Assembly: GCA_002786025.1 (NCBI GenBank)
Contig: NHNW01000004.1
Span: forward strand, 992,001-1,056,000
Direction: 5' to 3'
DNA length: 64,000 nt
DNA from: Zasmidium citrigriseum
Lineage: Eukaryota > Ascomycota > Dothideomycetes > Mycosphaerellales > Mycosphaerellaceae
Shown: one piece after another, positions 33,729 to 47,168 of the stretch
Position numbering within the stretch: the stretch's first letter is position 1
Layout: every line of letters begins with the position of its first letter
Notes under the pieces: model-generated
What the model was told of the DNA's origin: nothing
Seen by the model: only the letters and a program-made list of their open reading frames with translations
The model's database searches: none
Made by a program: the position numbers and the translations under genes

Positions 33729-35301
33729 TTACAAGTTCCCATTAGCACCAGCAGGCAACTCACAGAAAGCCTTAAAAGTAACCAGCGGCTCACTCCCCGA
33801 ACTCTCAAGCACCAACTCAGCAGTCGCGCCCACAAAATACACAAAACCCTCTTTAATCTCCTCACTCTTCGGGCCCACACTAATCTTCCCCTGGCCCTTG
33901 GTACAAATAATAATCGAAGGGCCCTCGATCGGCGCAAAAGTCGCTTTGCTGCCAGACGCGTTGAGATCGGTCTTCACGACGCTGAACTCCTCGATTGGAG
34001 GGTCGTAGAGGATGGAGGCGGAGTTGGAGGTGTAGGCTGTGGAGTTTAGTTTTACGAGGGCGTAGTCTACGGGCGTCATTTTTTGCTCGGAGATGGGGGC
34101 GTAGGAGTAGGTGAGCATTGTGGTTAGGGTGGCGACGTCTTTGAATTTGGGGGTGAAGCCGGCGCGGACGACGTTGTCGGAGGAGGCCATGCATTCGATG
34201 ATGTCTGGCTTACTGTCAGTGGATGTTTGAGAGCGATTTGGTTGGATGGTCTTACCTCCTGACAGGTAGGCGTGAATGTCGTCGGCCTTGAGGAACATGG
34301 CCTCGCCGACCTCGAGCTTGACGTAGTTGAGGAAGAAGGTAACGAAGAGGCCGATGTCGTTGGGGAATTGGTCGTTGAGGCGGACCATCAGGTCAGCGAG
34401 TTCTTGCCCATCGTTGGAAGGACCGCCTTCGCCTGCGAATTTGGCGCCTTCGGATTTGGCTTGCTTAATCAGCTCTGGGGCGGCCTTTTCGATGTCTTCG
34501 GGCTTGGATTCCATGAGACCGGTGAACGCGGCTTGCAGAGCTTTCTTGTTCTCCTGTGTCTTGCTGGCGTCCTCGGTCGTTTCTTGGCCTTGGATGGTCT
34601 TCTCGAACTTGGCGGCGTTCTCTTCGCCGACCAGCTGGCGCAGAGTGGGGACGTGCTTCAGAAAGTGAGCGATCTCATCGAGGGGTCTGAAGCCGCAGAG
34701 ACCGTCGAATGGAGTGACGGCGATGGTCATTTCAGGCTTGTGGTTGTCATCTGGGTAGTGCTTGGGGTCTTTGGCATGCAGTTGCTCTGCAAGCTTCTTG
34801 TTGGGATGGGCCTGAATGGACAACGCTTTGTTGATGCTGAGCACCTTGAATAGGAAAGGAAGCTTTTGCTCATATCGTTTCGCGATCGCAGTCGACATCA
34901 ACGCTTGGTTGTCCTGGACCAAATCCAATAGTGTTCGGCCAGTCGTAAGGTCCTTGGACGGGTTTGAAGGATGAGTGCCCATCCATAGCTTTGGCTTTGT
35001 CAGTTTTGATCTCGATCAAAGCTGTTGTAATTCACAAACCTCAGCGTATGGCTTGTCCTGCTGGATGGAAAAGTCGCTAGATGGGGTCGCCGAGGCAAAA
35101 CGAGCTGCTGCCGAGTCCTTGCCAATCTTGCCTACAAGATGTCAATACGAAGGATTTCTGAATGGTCTGTCGGATGCCGCTCATACCCCATTCGTAGCTG
35201 TTGCAGCCTGCGAGTTCAATCAATTAGTGTCCTCAAAAATGCCACATTTTATCTCCAACATGTTACTCACCGCATTGCAGCCGCAGGAGAGGAACTTGCA
35301 T
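33729..35301 (-). CDS. PMI40: Mannose-6-phosphate isomerase (type I)
   Basis: Zinc enzyme interconverting fructose-6-phosphate and mannose-6-phosphate, the entry to GDP-mannose for glycosylation and cell-wall mannan. Five exons: 35301-35271, 35207-35187, 35131-35040, 34988-34256 and 34204-33729, giving 450 aa. The N-terminus is split into small exons but reads [20 protein letters not shown], as expected. Landmarks: [29 protein letters not shown] (zinc ligands), [20 protein letters not shown], and [20 protein letters not shown] with [13 protein letters not shown]. The last intron (34205-34255, 51 nt) is a multiple of three and stop-free, so retention would insert 17 residues. The product feeds the GT62 mannosyltransferase pathway. 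Confidence 0.95.
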
Positions 35302-35663
35302 CGTCTCGTCTCTGACCGAAGAGTCTGAACCTTCAAGATCACTCGGTTTGCTTCACTGGACAGTCTTTGCTAGAAAGGACGTCCAATATAGCAGCAAATG
35401 TGTGAGTTTGAAAATACGAATGAGAGTGCGGTCGAGTTGAACGTGGAAGCTCAAAGTGGCGACGCTAGCCCCGGATCGGCAACAGGCGGCGGGAAGGGCC
35501 GTACTGCCGCGTCTCGGCAATGACACCTCAGACCTCAGACCCATGCAAGCTGGTGGTCGTCCTTTCCATCTTCAAAAACCCTCTTCTTGAAAAAACAACC
35601 GACTGCAAAAGCTGCTCCGGAGTCAGTTGATACCGGCATCATCTTGGGGTAAGACAGAGCGTC
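35302..35663. promoter_or_regulatory. Divergent promoter region, PMI / SGF29
   Basis: About 360 bp between head-to-head genes and therefore carrying both promoters. No specific element recognised. Confidence 0.4.
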
Positions 35664-36852
35664 ATGTCAGGACGCAGCAGAGGCCGAGCAAATCCAAATC
35701 AGGACGCCGACGAGGAGAGACGCCTCTGGAAGGAGATCAAAGACAAGGCTAAAGATGTCGACGCTATGGTTGTAAGTGAGAACACATCTTACACAGTGTA
35801 GCCGCAGCTACGACGGGTTGAGAAATATTGTCCAAGAGATTAACTTTGCACAGGCCCGCTCGAACGAAATCGGCAAAGAGATCTTGCAAGTAGAATCACA
35901 ACAAGCCGCCCTTCTGGATGCCAACAAGCTCAGCGACGCAACACTCGACGAGCGACTGGAGAAACTTTACCGTGAGAATGTCAAGATCTGCGAGGAGGTC
36001 GGCCACATCATCGAAGGCAAATCGAACGACATGAACTTGCTCGACAGTATGAAGATCTTGGCGGGCCTTCGCGAAGCTTCGGAAGAATCAGCTCAGCAAA
36101 TTGCAGCCACATCGAATCATCGCACGGCAAGTGGAAAGAATTCACGGCCTAAGAAGACCGGCAGTAAGAGTGGATCCGCCGTTGCAGCCTCAACAGAAGA
36201 CGCCGACGATGCTTCTGCTGCTCCGTCTCCACGAATCAGCCTCAGTACCGCCAATCGATTATCTGCGAAGGAGAAGACGTCCCGTTCTGGTAGTATCCCA
36301 ACCACTCGCGAGGCATCTGTTAAAATCGAGGACGGCGCTGAATCTGTTGCTAGTAGCGCTGATGGATTATCCACAATGACAGGACCAACCAAGCCTTCCG
36401 GAGGTAGTCGCCCGTCTAACAGACTGGTGCTCAAAATGGGAGAGATTGTGTTCTGTCGTCATGATTTGAAGAGCTACGACCCGAAGAAGGGAGATCCTCC
36501 TGAAGGCGAGGGCATACTATGCCGAGTAACCAATGTCATCGGTGAAGGAAAGCAGCGAAGATATGAGGTTCAAGACGCCGACACTTCTGGAGATCCTCCC
36601 CCACCCCAGCGTGCTTCAGTCTCGCAACTGATGCAAATTCCTGAAAGCAACAAAGGCCTGAGCGATTTACCCGCGCGAAAATCGGTGCTCGCTCAGTACC
36701 CAGACACTACGACTTTCTACAAGGCTGAAGTCAACGAACCGTGGCGAGCGAAGGACCTCGATAAGGAGAAAGGCGAGCTGGTACGATTGAACTTTCAAGA
36801 CGACGATACCGCCCGAGAGGTTGAGCGAAGATTCGTCCTCACTGAGAAATAG
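35664..36852 (+). CDS. SGF29: SAGA complex subunit Sgf29
   Basis: Chromatin reader of the SAGA histone acetyltransferase complex; its C-terminal tandem Tudor domain binds H3K4 di/trimethyl marks. Exons 35664-35771 and 35854-36852 give 368 aa; donor GTAAGT, acceptor GCACAG. An internal TACACAG at 35796 would leave an intron of only 25 nt, so the longer intron is used. The N-terminal helical part (ERRLWKEIKDKAKDVDAM and NEIGKEILQVESQQAALL) is followed by a serine-rich linker and the tandem Tudor module (about residues 230-368): VLKMGEIVFCRHDLKSYDPK, GILCRVTNVIGEGKQRRYEV, PDTTTFYKAEV and DDDTAREVERRFVL. Confidence 0.92.
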
Positions 36853-36992
36853 CAGGGTTTCTTTGTATTGTATCTGTATATTGAGCGTCGGCGCTGGCTG
36901 GAGGTTGCCAAATGAAAGCATTACGACTGATGGGAAGCAACGATTGCACAGGTCGAAAGCGAGGCGCGGCTACCACGCAAGTTCCCACAACG

Positions 36993-39900
36993 ATGGATCG
37001 ACATGGAAAGCGGTAAGTGCACCTTCAATGTATCTCATTTCCCTCTTTTCTCCTTCTGCTGTCCTCTACCTTCGCCGTCGACCCAACAGCAACTCCTCCT
37101 CGACAGTATATCCTCCACGCGGCATCTTCCACAGTCTCGATACACAGTTCATTACGTCCGCCGCATCACACGTCCGAGTACACTGTATTCACAGCAGCAT
37201 CATGGTTTGCCAGTGGTTACGAGAATGCTTACATGGAAGCGAACGAGGGAGCCCTACGATCGAGCGGCAAATTTCCGCTGCCAATCTGAACAGCGTCAGG
37301 AATGAAAGACCCGGCGAGTCTCCAACTTTGTGTCGATGGATAAGACATGGTGCGGACGAGGCACGAGATATAACTGCGCCGCTCTGGCAACCGATCATCA
37401 ACTGGTTGCAGACATTGTGGTACGGCCGAGCACAGCAGCATGACCACGGTAATGGCGCAGCAGCCCAGGACGGCGATTGGGATGGGGAGGCTGAACTGTC
37501 GCGACTCTTTGACAACGACCTCTTGCAATTGCCACCGCCGAGTCTGCCTCTAGATCAGCCCGATCGTCGCCAAACATCAGCTCTCCGCCATCCTGGTCAA
37601 GACAGTGAAACGCCTGTCGGAGATATGAACAATCAGCCGTGCGATGGGTACTTCGGGTCAGGACATGCAGGTGAAAATACGGCCCCTCCAAGAATGACCG
37701 AAGGTGATCACAACTGTGGCAACGCTTCACTTCAAGCCCCGCCATCGTTTGAAGTCCCTTCAGTCGAGGTCCAGACCTCACCGCCTGCCACACCGACCCG
37801 GAGCCAGAGTGGCCCGGTGCCTCGAACGTGCGGCTGCGATCCGTCGCATAATGGCGAATGTGTGCAAGAGACGTTTGGCAACATTGGGGCGAGCATTCGA
37901 GAAAAGCGCTGGTCATCTCCTGGAGTGCCTGGTACACCGAATAACCACAAAGACTACGTCCATATCGCTCCTGATTGGAAACTAAACAATTCAATTTGGA
38001 CGTCTGGCTTATTGGGCACCGATGGGAGTGCTCAGGCAGGACCTTCAACAGACGACGCGGACAACCCTCAACATCAACCGGGACCGAGTTTAGACCAAAT
38101 TGCAGGAATCAATGGCGCTCCTACGAATGGAACTCGTGAGATAGCAGACCCTGTTCAAGCCGCTAACAATTCCACTGCTGCCGGTGTCGCCGAGCATGAA
38201 TGTGAAGCAGATGAGAATGCACTGGACGAAGAGGAGAACACTCCACATGAGCCACAAGGAGCGACTCACCCTGGTTCGTGGCCATCTGACGAAAACTACA
38301 GCATCAACATGGTCTACGACGTGGTGTATGACAACGATGTCTTTGTTGGTCCCCGCGACACGGTCCCAAATGAGTCAACAAACAACCCGTTGTTGCGGGA
38401 CGATGCCTCCCCTTAGGATGTGGAGACTACAGAAGAGCTTGTTCGCAATCTTGAGCAGAGACCGCGTCGCAGTCTTGCAGCCATTCTTGGTGACTGGCTG
38501 GACTATGTTGGCGAGGAACTGATGCCGGATCTGACTTGTGAAGATGAACAACAGCTGAGGCAAATAGAGCCCGAGGAAACAGAGCCCCCGCATGATGTTG
38601 GTGATGCAGTACCATCGATACCTTCCGGCGATATCGAAGCTACACCAGCGCCCTCAACACCCCTACAACCATCGCCGATTCCGCACCTGGACTCTGCCAT
38701 CTCCCTACTGGAGAGGGACATGTGTAAGGAAGAGCCAGATCCTTCACCATCCAAGTCTTCGAGCGTGCGAAGACGCAAGAAGATCATTGTTCCACGGAAT
38801 AGCGACTCCGCAAACAGCACACCTTCGTCCATACGAATCAAAACGAATCTACCTGACAACAATCGCTTAGAGAGCCCAAGCTCTGCCATTTGGTGTGGCA
38901 GTGGCAGCTCCCATACTATCGATCGCTCATATTCTCCAGAGCCGGAGGAGAATGATACTGATCCGCTCCTTACAGCGACTGCTCCAAAGTCCCTCACTAC
39001 TGACGAAAACTCATCCCCAGCTGAACAATGTCCTGAAGCTCATCCAGGACATACCGAGCAGCCTGCCGCAGTGCCAGACCCCGACACTGTCTCCGAGAAA
39101 ATCACCGCTCTTTTCGTCATGTCTGCCAGGGTTCCGCCACCTCACCTTCCAGAGCAGTTTCTCGCTGGCATGGGAGACTGGGCATCCGTCCAAGAGCATG
39201 GAGAGAATTCGAGACCGGTTGATGCAGGCGTCCTCCACCCTCCAGACCTCCATCCGTCAAACGTTCAGGCCGAGATTCCTCAGGACAGATTCAACGAGGA
39301 GTTCGGCAACGCATTGCAGGAGGCCTACGATTCTGGCAACATTTTCTCTCTCTTACAACGCTATCCAACAATTGGGTTTTCATATCATCTGCGGTCCTGG
39401 ATGGCCCGGCTGACTCCAGACATGCGGGAGAAGTTTCTCAGCGGATTGTGGAACACCGGGGCGAGGGGTCAATACTATACCATGATTGCGTCGGGGCCTT
39501 ACCTGTTCTCGCCTGCTCCGATTCCGGACGAAGGAGATTCATCTGCTGGCACGGAGCAGTCGGCGGCTCGACAGAGGCATGCTTCCGAGGATGAGGATGA
39601 GTCTGACTCTTCGTCTTCGGGATCATCAACGCCGACAGAAGCTTCTTCTGCGTTAAAAATACCAAGGAAACGGCGAATCACATTTGCAGGTGTCACTGCC
39701 GTACCTGATGAGCCACCGACCAGAAAGCCCAGCGTCTCATTCGGAGGAGTCACCGCAGTATCCGACAAACCTCCAGCTAGGAGACCCAGCGTCTCGTTTG
39801 GAGGAGTCACTGCCATATCTGACCAGCCACCAAATGTCTCTCGGAAACGTTCTGGAGCAATCTCTAGCCCCAGCTCAACGCCGCCAAAAGCTCCAGAACG

Positions 39901-40804
39901 GCCGGTACGAAAGCCGGTCAAAGACAACTACCATTGGGCCCTCTACGACGCAGATTAGGAAGCCTCTTCAGTCGAGGGTAGCTCGAGTGACGAGGGGGAA
40001 GTGTTGGAGATCGAGACGACGCCGATGGCCAAGATTATGGGAATGGTCAGGGAGCAGATACGAAAGGAGTCGGACTTCAATGCGTGGCTCAAGAGTCGCA
40101 AGGAGGTGATAGAGAATGCTCTTCAGCAGGGTGAGAATGTGCAGCCCGCGGGCAGCGAGAGAAGAGAGTCGCATGCGTTGATCTATGCTGGCAAAGGGAA
40201 AGGAAAGGCTACTCAACCAGTCGAGCATGCTGAGCCTCAGAGGACTGAGCGGCTTGACAGTCTTCAGGAGACACCTCATGCTGCTTCTGAAATACTGGAT
40301 GGGCACCCGGCTGTGGAGGCAACGAAAGGTCGAGAGATCAAGCCTTCACCTCCGCCTACTCCACGCCTTCAAACTATGGACCTGGATGAAGATGAACAAG
40401 ACCTCGGAGACATGAGCCTCTTCGGCGACGAAGACGACTCGACCACCGCATCAGATCAAGCAGGCTGGGTACAAACGCCCTCCTCCCCACTCTCCTCCCG
40501 CCCGTCAAGCCGAACTAGCGACTCAATCAGATCTGTCAGCTCAGGATCCTCCAGCAAAGCCAGAGGAAGCCAACTCTCATTCGGCCTCGACGGCACTTCA
40601 CAAACCTGGAGACCTCATAGCTCGAAGTCGGGCGCTAGTGTGGGTCTTGGGTCAGACAAAGCATTCAAGGGCGATAGTCTGCAGCAGCTGAAGAACTCAT
40701 TGAGAATGACACCTATTGCGAAGCCTGGGGAGTCGGTCAGTCAAGCTATTCAGCGGGTGTCGCAGTTGCGCCCGCCTCAGAGGCCTAAGCCTGAAGAACA
40801 ATAG
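36993..40804 (+). CDS. Giant uncharacterised disordered protein, frame crossed by two in-frame TAG triplets
   Basis: One continuous reading frame runs from about 37090 to 40804, broken only by TAG at 38414-38416 and at 39956-39958; coding-like acidic sequence resumes in the same frame after each. A first exon at 36993-37012 (MDRHGKR) with a GTAAGT donor joins in frame to 37090 through a CAACAG acceptor; otherwise the start is ATG 37202. Either each TAG is a 3' splice site (candidate introns of about 93 nt from GTGTAT at 38324 and 54 nt from GTACGA at 39905, both multiples of three), or the stops are real. The product would be about 1195 aa, acidic and Ser/Pro-rich. The only ordered-looking block is FNEEFGNALQEAYDSGNIFS to WMARLTPDMREKFLSGLWNT. 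A threefold 19-residue repeat lies near 39680. No known domain. Confidence 0.55.
39680..39850 (+). repeat. Three tandem 57-nt coding repeats
   Basis: Three copies in register, 57 nt apart (starting 39680, 39737 and 39794), each encoding a 19-residue unit of the form SFGGVTAVSDKPPARRPSV. The first copy is the most diverged (TFAGVTAVPDEPPTRKPSV). The repeat lies in the disordered C-terminal part of the giant unknown protein. Confidence 0.9.
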
Positions 40805-41075
40805 ACATACAACAATAGCACTCGTTTTTTCCGTATCTAGATGCTCATTCACTCAATTCTTGCTCTTTTGTAGTCTCTCTGGAAAGCCCACCTCTTTGAG
40901 GCATCAGGCCCTGTTCAGCCAATAGAATGCCATCTCGGAGGTGAAGTAGAGAAAGTGAATGAAACTGTGAAGGGCGCAGCGAGTGAATTCGAGAACATGG
41001 AGAACATGGGCGCCACAAAATGCCAGCTTCCACCCCCTGACTTACTCTAACGAATCATCACAAACACGCTCCAAG

Positions 41076-41916
41076 ATGTCGAACTCGCCTCCGAGAACAC
41101 CGCCCCGGCCGCCGCCTCACCGAGAGGGTGTTAGAACTCCCACCATGGCCAACAGCAGATACAATCCCCGCAGTTCCCAGAGCAGCTCAGTTGTCCAACC
41201 ATCGCCCGGCACCATGGCCAGTCGAGGCACGGCGGGGATAGAGACAGAGACCAAGGCAAGTTGAGTGAATCCTCACCTCGAGAGCAAGGCTAACACCGGG
41301 CAGGATCCCCGGCCTCACCAGGCGATCGGACTGGGCCTTTCTTCACCTGGAACCACAGCAAACACAAGTGCCAAAGTCGCCGCGCGCCCTCTCACTCCGG
41401 AGGAGAGACCACGCATGGGGATGCGCATGGGCCCCCAGCGTCCACTAACCTCACCTCACAGAAAGACCGAAGACGAGCAGCGCCGTGAGCGCGGTCTGCC
41501 TCCACGCCTCGAAGCCGAAGAGATGAGCGATGACCCGGTGGTGCGCGGTTATGCGCGAACGCATAACCCGTACCGCTTTGGAGGGATGCATGTCGGCGGA
41601 TTGGCGCATGAGCTGTGAGTGAATATCACATATACTCTCTTGTGCGGTGAAGTGAAGGGAGCTGACGTAGCATTGTAGTGTGCCCAAGTACCCAGCGCCT
41701 ACGACCGACCAGGAGGAAGTCGCTCGCAATGTGAAGGCTTTCAATGATAAGAAGCGCTTTCCTACTAGCGGAGGCGCTTTCACTCGACATGAGGAGATGG
41801 AGAAGCTGGAGGAGAGGTTTGCGGGTTCACGCGAGCGCCGGCGGGAGAGAGAGGAGCGCGAGGAGCGTGAGAAGACGCCAAGTGAGGGAGAGAAGCGTGG
41901 AGAGAAGAAGGAGTGA
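41076..41916 (+). CDS. Uncharacterised disordered Pro/Arg-rich protein
   Basis: Exons 41076-41255, 41304-41614 and 41679-41916 give 242 aa. The first intron appears to be GC-AG (AAG|GCAAGT ... GGGCAG): reading through it stops at once (TGA in the intron), while splicing joins ETETK to DPRPHQAIGLGL in phase. The second intron is GTGAGT to TTGTAG. The protein is proline-rich at the N-terminus (SPPRTPPRPPPHREG), has a conserved-looking middle (EEMSDDPVVRGYARTHNPYR, GGMHVGGLAHELVPKYPAPT) and ends with a long charged helix of Arg/Glu repeats. No signal peptide or known domain. Function unknown. Confidence 0.68.
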
Positions 41917-42391
41917 AGTGAAGCGCGAGAAGTGAAGTCAGACCGCGGCTGGACCCGGCACTAGAGGAAGGCCCGTGCGCGCTATCATCACATGCAATGT
42001 TGTTTCTCTCTTCTTGAACAATTCTCACATTGACCCGTTCCTCAAGAACTAGGAGCCTGTCTATGCTGTTGGTGCGTCTATTAGCTGCCTCGAGATAGTC
42101 CATCGTTACGGAGATCGCTACTTCTGATTGGGATTGCCTGTTCAGATTTTCGGCCGATCGATCGGCCCATCAGGAGCTACCACAATCAACCCTTTGAAGG
42201 CAATTTTCGGTCGTAAGGATATCGCAAAGGCTTGTTGAAGGCCTGGCGAGCGCCTCTGCTCATAATTATGTTTTAGAGAGAAGGTGCGAGTTCAAGTGAC
42301 ACGACTTTTGGCCAATCCCTCAATCGCAGCTGCTCGCTCCACCTCCACGCGACTTGCACCCTCCCCAACCCAAACACCACTCAACAACACC
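41917..42391. other. Intergenic region between two hypothetical genes
   Basis: About 475 bp with the 3' end of one plus-strand gene and the promoter of the next. No supported feature. Confidence 0.4.
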
Positions 42392-43141
42392 ATGGCAAAC
42401 CAAAACGGCCTCGGCGCCCAAAACGCCGCAATGTACTCCGGCATGAATGGCTCCATAATGCCCTCCGCAGGCCACTACAGCGACATGCAAACCCTCATGC
42501 AAAACATGGAATCGCTCAGCGGCTGGCTAGAACAGAACCGGCAAGAATGGGCACAAGTACAAGAAGGGATCGCACGAGTAGAGAGACTCCAAGGAAGATT
42601 AGCACAGCAAGGGCAATTGCCATTGCAAAATGGAGACACGCAACCCGTCGAAGAACCCCCCGAACCCACAATCTCCCAACTCCAAACCGCCCTCGCGCAC
42701 GCGAATCAGCGTATCGCCTCCCTCGAACAGACATACCAGGAACAACTCCGTCTGCAACAACTCTACGACGAAGCACTCCACGATACCACCGACCGGATAC
42801 GACAATACTGCTTCGAGCAACAGAACCATATGATCGCCTTGCATCAACACTACACCCAGCTCCTCTCACAAGCCCGCAACGAGACGATCGAAGCGCAGCT
42901 GACGCATCAGGCGTGGCAGTCGAGTTTGGGGAGATTGAGTGAGAATGTGAAGAGCGCGCTGAAGGCGAGGGAAGAAGAGGGCTTGCCGTGGCCGAGACAG
43001 CTTGCGGCTTTGAAAGAGGAGAATCGGTTGTTGAGGGCCAAGGTTGGGTGGGATCCGCCGGAGTATAGTGATGATGAGGAGGAGGGTGGGATGGATGATG
43101 GGAGGGGGAGGATTGGTCAGGGTGGGCAGATGCCGGAGTGA
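42392..43141 (+). CDS. Uncharacterised coiled-coil protein
   Basis: Single-exon 249-aa protein beginning MANQNGLGAQNAAMYSGMNG. Residues about 35-75 (MESLSGWLEQNRQEWAQVQE and RVERLQGRLAQQGQ) and 95-225 (ISQLQTALAHANQRIASLEQ, LRLQQLYDEALHDTTDRIRQ, ARNETIEAQLTHQAWQSSLG, AALKEENRLLRAKVGW) are predicted helical with heptad patterns, so a dimeric scaffold is likely. The tail is acidic and glycine-rich. The ATG at 42392 sits in good context (ACCATGGC); an upstream in-frame ATG at 42284 adds a basic Ser/Thr-rich stretch that could be a mitochondrial presequence, an alternative worth noting. No known family recognised. Confidence 0.7.
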   Translation: MANQNGLGAQNAAMYSGMNGSIMPSAGHYSDMQTLMQNMESLSGWLEQNRQEWAQVQEGIARVERLQGRLAQQGQLPLQNGDTQPVEEPPEPTISQLQTALAHANQRIASLEQTYQEQLRLQQLYDEALHDTTDRIRQYCFEQQNHMIALHQHYTQLLSQARNETIEAQLTHQAWQSSLGRLSENVKSALKAREEEGLPWPRQLAALKEENRLLRAKVGWDPPEYSDDEEEGGMDDGRGRIGQGGQMPE

Positions 43142-43690
43142 GGGGACTGCAGGACGTCTTGGAGACCTGCCCATACCCAACGAATGACCTCCAACGGAGG
43201 TGTCGTACAAACCACAGCCCGAAGCGATATACCTACACCGGGATAGCAATGGGCTTGTATGTTTGCTCTTGTCTTGAGGCTCAGCCTACATCTCTGGCAA
43301 GGAGCACTGACGGCTTCTCAGGCATTCGAGAGCACAAGGAGCTCCACCGTACTCAACGGGTCAAGACTCGGTGGACGGACACGAGACGAGCTCTCATACT
43401 GCCAGCAGACCACACGCCAGGAAGGTCAACAGGTTGCAGTCGATATGAGCAGCGGTGTATGCCGCCCAATTGCAAAGAACAACGAAAATGAAGACATATC
43501 ATTGCCAAAGCATCAGTTCAATTCCACTGTATGCGTACATGACAATCTGGCCCACCGTTTTGACCACCCTCCAAACGACCCCAAAGCTCCCCGGCAGCAA
43601 CAAATCTCTCGGTCTTCGAATTGAAGAAGCGTATACCCTCCACCCATCGTATCATTACTCATTTACACCGTCTCTTTCGTGTGATACCAT
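43142..43690. other. Intergenic region between convergent genes
   Basis: About 550 bp of 3' flanks. Frames of up to about 120 codons (43138-43491, 43259-43624, 43455-43823) overlap each other and show no domain. Confidence 0.4.
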
Positions 43691-45847
<2,157 letters not shown>

Positions 45848-46816
45848 TTAGCAGCCCTCTGCAGAGCCAGCACGGGAGTTCATGAGCAGGGCGACGATAA
45901 GTCCGTACAGACCTGGAGTTATTCGTCAGCGAACGGCATCCGAGTTATTCCGTCGACCAGGGTAACGTACCCAGGACTTCAGCGAAAATGAGAATCAAAA
46001 TCATTCCGACGAACAACCTTGGCTGCTGTGCGGTACCACGGACACCAGCATCACCGACGATACCAATGGCGAAACCTGCGGCGAGACCAGCAAGACCGAC
46101 AGATAGACCAGCACCGAGTTGGATGAAGCCAGCGAAGAGCGAGACCTTTTGTTGGAGGTCGTTCGAGATCAGGACCGAAACGACGAGACCGTAGATGGCA
46201 ATAATACCAGCCATAATGACTGGAATAATGTCTGTAGCATGGATGTTAGCACTGCCAAGTGATTCGACCAGGTGATGCATTGCGATCCAGTATGGAACGT
46301 TTCCGAAGCATTTGGGATATTGACGTACTCTTGACGATCAGGTCGGGCCTGAGAACACCCATAGACGAGATACCAACGCCAGCCTTTGCGGTTCCGTATG
46401 CAGCGCCGAAGCAGGTGAAGACAATGGCGCTAGTGCAGCCCATCGCACCGAAGAAGGGCTATACCCACGAGTCAGCATCCCATTCTTTCCTCTTATTCCT
46501 CCCTTCCTCCTGTCCACTCTCGAAGTGATGTATGGGGAGCGCTCGGAGGTTGTGGTGATGAGATTGAGCTCGATGAGGCGAATCGCAGGCTCGGCAAGCC
46601 AGGAGGCGGACGTGTTTTGCGGCGGGTTTGGAGGACACTTACGGCATACACGGGACTGCGAGAAAGACAGAATTAGCTTCAGTGTCCTCTAAGTAGCTGT
46701 ATTCATGCATTCTGATGGCCTTTGATGGGATATTGGAGCTCGAAGGCGCAGCAAAGCTGGCACGTCCATAGCAAAGGCAAATGCGCATTCTCCACGTACC
46801 AGAGATCGGTCGACAT
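45848..46816 (-). CDS. VMA3: V-type ATPase proteolipid subunit c
   Basis: Membrane rotor subunit of the vacuolar proton pump. Five exons: 46816-46800 (17 nt), 46654-46642 (a 13-nt microexon), 46458-46329, 46231-45971 and 45912-45848, giving 161 aa. The model is forced by the protein: [20 protein letters not shown] matches the family exactly only if the microexon supplies CPVYA. Four membrane helices follow, with the proton-carrying Glu138 in [20 protein letters not shown]. All introns have good GT donors (GTACGT, GTAAGT) and CAG or TAG acceptors. Length and the absence of an extra N-terminal helix indicate subunit c (Vma3) rather than c' or c''. Divergent from SNU13. Confidence 0.95.
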
Positions 46817-47168
46817 CTTGACTGAAGCTGAATGACACTGAAAGGGTTGTCGAAGCTGGTGTTGTCGGTTTCGAGATGTGTTCCGGGAATGTTGTGGTGG
46901 CTGTGGACGGTTTGGAGCTGTGGTGACGCCGCGAAGCTGCTTGAAGGAGATGATGCTGGCACTAGATCACGTGAACCGCGCACAAGCCACGCTGATGGAT
47001 CGGCACTAGCCGAAACCTTAGACGACCTCTTTTTGGACTTTTGCGCTGTGCGAGCTTTCTTTTCTATTCTACCACCTACAAGGCCGTGAACCCAACACCC
47101 AGCGCGGGCGAGCCTTGCCGATACCACATCTCATCTCTAACCTCCGCGACACCTACACCATCGAAAAA
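46817..47168. promoter_or_regulatory. Divergent promoter region, VMA3 / SNU13
   Basis: About 350 bp between two head-to-head housekeeping genes, carrying both promoters. No specific element recognised. Confidence 0.4.

Noticed and set aside
38414..39958. Repeat-induced point mutation as cause of the two TAG triplets
   Set aside because: C-to-T change could make CAG into TAG, but the remaining frame is intact and not depleted of CpA-type codons, so RIP of this gene is unlikely.
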